From contig DSAJ01000047.1 of assembly GCA_011372835.1 (NCBI GenBank), positions 1 to 5,674 on the forward strand: 5,674 nt of DNA, given 5' to 3'. Below, one piece after another: positions 5,381 to 5,674 of this stretch. The position numbers were made by a program, and so were the translations under genes. The stretch comes from Methanomicrobia archaeon (GTDB lineage Archaea > Methanobacteriota_B > Thermococci > Methanofastidiosales > NM3). The notes under the pieces are model-generated. The model was not told the DNA's origin. It was given only the letters and a program-made list of their open reading frames with translations, and made no database searches. The first letter of the stretch is position 1. Every line of letters starts with the position of its first letter.

Positions 5381-5674
5381 TCACAATGTGATACCGAGCA
5401 CGAGCGGGCGTGCGAGATGGCGTCGCGCTATGACGGGCACCTCGTAATAGCCGGTGCCGATATCACGCGGTACAGGCCGATTCGAGACATCCTGGGGGGC
5501 GATGCGGCGGCCGCACTTCTTGCAGCGATATCCCTTGTTCGCACCCACTGACCGCATCCTCGCCCCGCAGCAGGCCGGCACCTCGTTTTTAACTATCGTG
5601 GCAAGTTCCACGACGCGCACCTTCTCAAGGTTGATGGTGCGACCGTAGTCCGTGTCCTTGACGCCGCCCACACC
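5381..5674 (-). CDS. tiaS: tRNA(Ile2) 2-agmatinylcytidine synthetase TiaS, C-terminal part (cut by window)
   Basis: Only the last 97 residues are in the window; the reading frame is open at the right edge and stops with TGA at 5381. TiaS attaches agmatine to C34 of the CAU anticodon of tRNA-Ile2, using ATP, so that the tRNA reads AUA. The visible part holds the end of the OB-like region (residues 1-31 of the fragment) and the terminal zinc ribbon: C35-C36-G-A-R-M, then KGYRC-KK-CG with C51 and C54. The tail RRHLARPL (84-91) matches the family ending. The first zinc knuckle is CC rather than CxxC, which is unusual. The full protein is normally over 400 residues, so most of the gene lies outside. 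Alternative identities are other OB plus zinc-ribbon proteins, but the order and tail favour TiaS. Confidence 0.8.
   Translation of the reverse strand, partial: GVGGVKDTDYGRTINLEKVRVVELATIVKNEVPACCGARMRSVGANKGYRCKKCGRRIAPQDVSNRPVPRDIGTGYYEVPVIARRHLARPLVLGITL

Overview
The window is a gene-dense piece of archaeal chromosome. The archaeal assignment rests on the gene set: an archaeal/eukaryal-type Pth2, SRP19, the C-terminus of TiaS, a Pyrococcus-type tyrosyl-tRNA synthetase and an archaeal-style PRPP synthetase. It also rests on TATA (box A) promoters about 26 bp upstream of start codons that lack Shine-Dalgarno (SD) sequences. GC content looks to be near 50%. I cannot fix the lineage from this window alone. 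No mobile element, CRISPR array, tRNA, rRNA or integration site was seen.

Layout. From the right edge, on the minus strand, comes the 3' end of tiaS (tRNA-Ile2 agmatidine synthetase), cut by the window. After a 42-bp gap holding a clear box A comes a two-gene unit: an OB-fold/HD-domain nuclease of the YhaM type, then pth2, which starts on GTG inside the nuclease's stop (GTGA overlap). A 110-bp gap holds a U-tract for that unit and a box A for the next. The next unit is prs (PRPP synthetase), tyrS and srp19, with gaps of 1 and 4 bp. srp19 runs 35 bp into the end of a convergent plus-strand gene for an Aur1/PAP2_3-like membrane enzyme (907-1629). A divergent 92-bp promoter region separates that gene from a second, canonical PAP2 phosphatase on the minus strand (170-814). 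Bases 1-169 hold no gene I can support.

How the genes fit together. The minus-strand genes from 1595 to 5674 are mostly housekeeping for translation and nucleotide or RNA metabolism. TiaS modifies the AUA-decoding tRNA, the OB-HD protein probably trims RNA or DNA 3' ends, Pth2 recycles peptidyl-tRNA, Prs makes PRPP, TyrRS charges tRNA-Tyr and SRP19 helps assemble the signal recognition particle. The left third is a membrane-lipid module: two PAP2-superfamily proteins from different subfamilies, transcribed away from each other.

The main points of interest are the Aur1-like protein in an archaeon with no substrate assigned, the divergent Prs, the convergent overlap with U-tracts lying inside the opposite genes, and the clean split between leaderless first genes and SD-led internal genes. 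I see no wholly new multi-gene defence or mobile system here.
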